Shown here: positions 61,916 to 64,000 of the stretch, in pieces | How the letters are laid out: each line of letters starts with the position of its first letter | Position numbering within the stretch: position 1 is the stretch's first letter | NCBI RefSeq assembly: GCF_000382045.1 | Contig: NZ_KB907452.1 | Location: forward strand, 2,295 to 66,294 | Source: Variovorax atrisoli 110B | Lineage (GTDB): Bacteria > Pseudomonadota > Gammaproteobacteria > Burkholderiales > Burkholderiaceae_C | Direction of reading: 5' to 3' | Length of the DNA stretch: 64,000 bases | The notes under the pieces: model-generated | Told to the model about the DNA's origin: nothing | Database searches by the model: none | The model's input: the letters and a program-made list of their open reading frames with translations, nothing else | Program-made: the position numbers and the translations under genes

Positions 61916-62998
<1,083 letters not shown>

Positions 62999-63026
62999 AG
63001 GAAAAGTGTGGAGAGCCGTGGCGCCG

Positions 63027-63980
63027 TCAGCCGGCGAGCGATTGTCGGGTGTCCGCGAGCGTCGCCGGGTCGTACACCGACGCGGCTTCCAGATCGGGGG
63101 CGATGCGCTTCACCATGCCGGCCAGCACCTTGCCGGGGCCGCACTCGATGATGGCGGCTACGCCGCGCAGTTTCAAGGCCTGCACGCATTCGACCCAGCG
63201 CACCGGGCCGGCGGCCTGGCGCACCAGGGCGTCGCGGATGCGGTCGGCGTCGGTCTCGATGGCGACGTCGATGTTGTTCAGCACCGGAATCTGAGGCTCG
63301 GCCAGCGTGGTCGAGGCCAGTTTCTCGCGCAACGCCTCCGCCGCGGGCCTCATCAGGCTCGAATGGAATGGCGCGGACACGGGAAGCAGCAGCGCGCGCT
63401 TGGCGCCATTGGCCTTCAACAGTTCGCAGGCCTTGTCCACGGCAGCCTTGCTTCCGGCGATCACCGTCTGCACGGGGTCGTTGAAGTTCACCGCCTCGAC
63501 GACTTCCGCACTGCCGGCACCGAAGCTCGCCGTGGCTTCCGCGCAGCCCGCCACCACCTTGCCCGACTCCATGCCGAGCACTGCAGCCATCGCCCCGACG
63601 CCCACAGGCACCGCCTGCTGCATCGCCTGGGCACGGAAGCGCACGAGCGGCGCGGCCTGTGCGAGCGTCAGCACGCCGGAAGCCACCAGCGCCGAATACT
63701 CGCCGAGCGAATGACCCGCCACGACCGAGGGCTTTGCGCCGCCTTCGGCCAGCCATGCGCGCCACGCGGCAACACCAGCCACCAGCATCACCGGCTGGGT
63801 GTTGGTGGTGAGCGCCAGTTCTTCCTTGGGACCGTTCTTGATCAGAGCGCCGACGTCTTCGCCGAGGGCATCGGACGCCTCGCGCAGCGTTTCGGCCACG
63901 GCCGGATGGTCGCCCCAGGCGTCCAGCATGCCGACTGCCTGCGAGCCCTGGCCCGGAAAGACAAATGCAAAGGATTTCAT
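63027..63980 (-). CDS. fabD: Malonyl-CoA:ACP transacylase
   Basis: FabD loads malonyl groups onto AcpP. The 317-residue product starts MKSFAFVFPGQGSQAVGMLD. The nucleophile serine is in VVAGHSLGEYSALVA (near 92), with arginine and histidine partners in VRFRAQAMQQ and SAPFHSSLMRP. It is the last complete gene before the right edge; fabH would be expected just outside. Confidence 0.98.
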   Translation of the reverse strand: MKSFAFVFPGQGSQAVGMLDAWGDHPAVAETLREASDALGEDVGALIKNGPKEELALTTNTQPVMLVAGVAAWRAWLAEGGAKPSVVAGHSLGEYSALVASGVLTLAQAAPLVRFRAQAMQQAVPVGVGAMAAVLGMESGKVVAGCAEATASFGAGSAEVVEAVNFNDPVQTVIAGSKAAVDKACELLKANGAKRALLLPVSAPFHSSLMRPAAEALREKLASTTLAEPQIPVLNNIDVAIETDADRIRDALVRQAAGPVRWVECVQALKLRGVAAIIECGPGKVLAGMVKRIAPDLEAASVYDPATLADTRQSLAG

Positions 63981-64000
63981 TGTTTTACGCGTCGTGTCGC

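Overview
The window is high-GC DNA from a betaproteobacterium, most likely a member of the Comamonadaceae close to Variovorax. The evidence is gene order and protein type: a divergent mdh / gntR-sdhCDAB-sdhE-gltA TCA locus with acnB, a leuCDB-asd-fimV-truA-trpFBA-accD biosynthetic run, and the long fabD-fabG-acpP-fabF-rpoE-rseAB-mucD-lepA-lepB-rnc-era-recO-pdxJ-acpS-nagZ chain. The genus is inferred, not proven. I see no rRNA, tRNA, CRISPR array or insertion sequence.

Layout. (1) 1-3848, minus: a trimeric autotransporter adhesin whose C-terminus lies beyond the left edge; its stalk is built on 96-bp tandem repeats. A 489-bp, relatively AT-rich gap follows. Facing the other way are a DUF2827 protein and a GT-A-type glycosyltransferase (4338-6373). 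(2) 6444-18786: the central-carbon locus. The minus operon reads mdh, tam, a CitE-like CoA lyase, a small exported protein and acnB. The plus side reads a GntR/UTRA regulator, sdhCDAB, sdhE and gltA. An 18-bp near-palindrome in the mdh/gntR spacer is the obvious operator candidate. (3) 18910-25063: a purine nucleoside permease-family lipoprotein meets, tail to tail, a 1686-residue classical autotransporter. (4) 25282-38477: a LysR regulator, leuC, leuD, leuB, asd, fimV, truA, trpF, trpB, trpA and accD, all plus strand. (5) 38545-43332: YggT, a Lon-N-domain protein, lysS, an Hsp70-like ATPase and a YgjP-like metallopeptidase. (6) 43405-47369: an accessory island with a methyltransferase, a two-domain glycosyltransferase and a convergent protein with two GT-A-like halves. 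(7) 47374-63980, minus: cell-wall recycling, CoA/PLP metabolism, RNA and secretion genes, the sigma-E envelope-stress module and fatty acid synthesis.

The TCA locus places citrate synthase, aconitase, succinate dehydrogenase and malate dehydrogenase around one regulator. It also carries two possible damage-control enzymes: Tam for trans-aconitate and a CitE-like lyase. The right third joins lipid synthesis, sigma-E signalling, signal peptidase and periplasmic quality control. These are the supplies that the two large autotransporters in the same window would draw on.

The most interesting signals are the expanding adhesin stalk repeat, the shared ESPR signal peptide of two unrelated secretion types, two glycosyltransferase islands, a tandem pair of CRP-type palindromes before the DUF2827 gene, a leuD-leuB spacer able to form mutually exclusive stems, a short dispersed palindromic repeat that also lies inside trpF, and a YgfX-like gene beside rpoE far from its expected partner sdhE.
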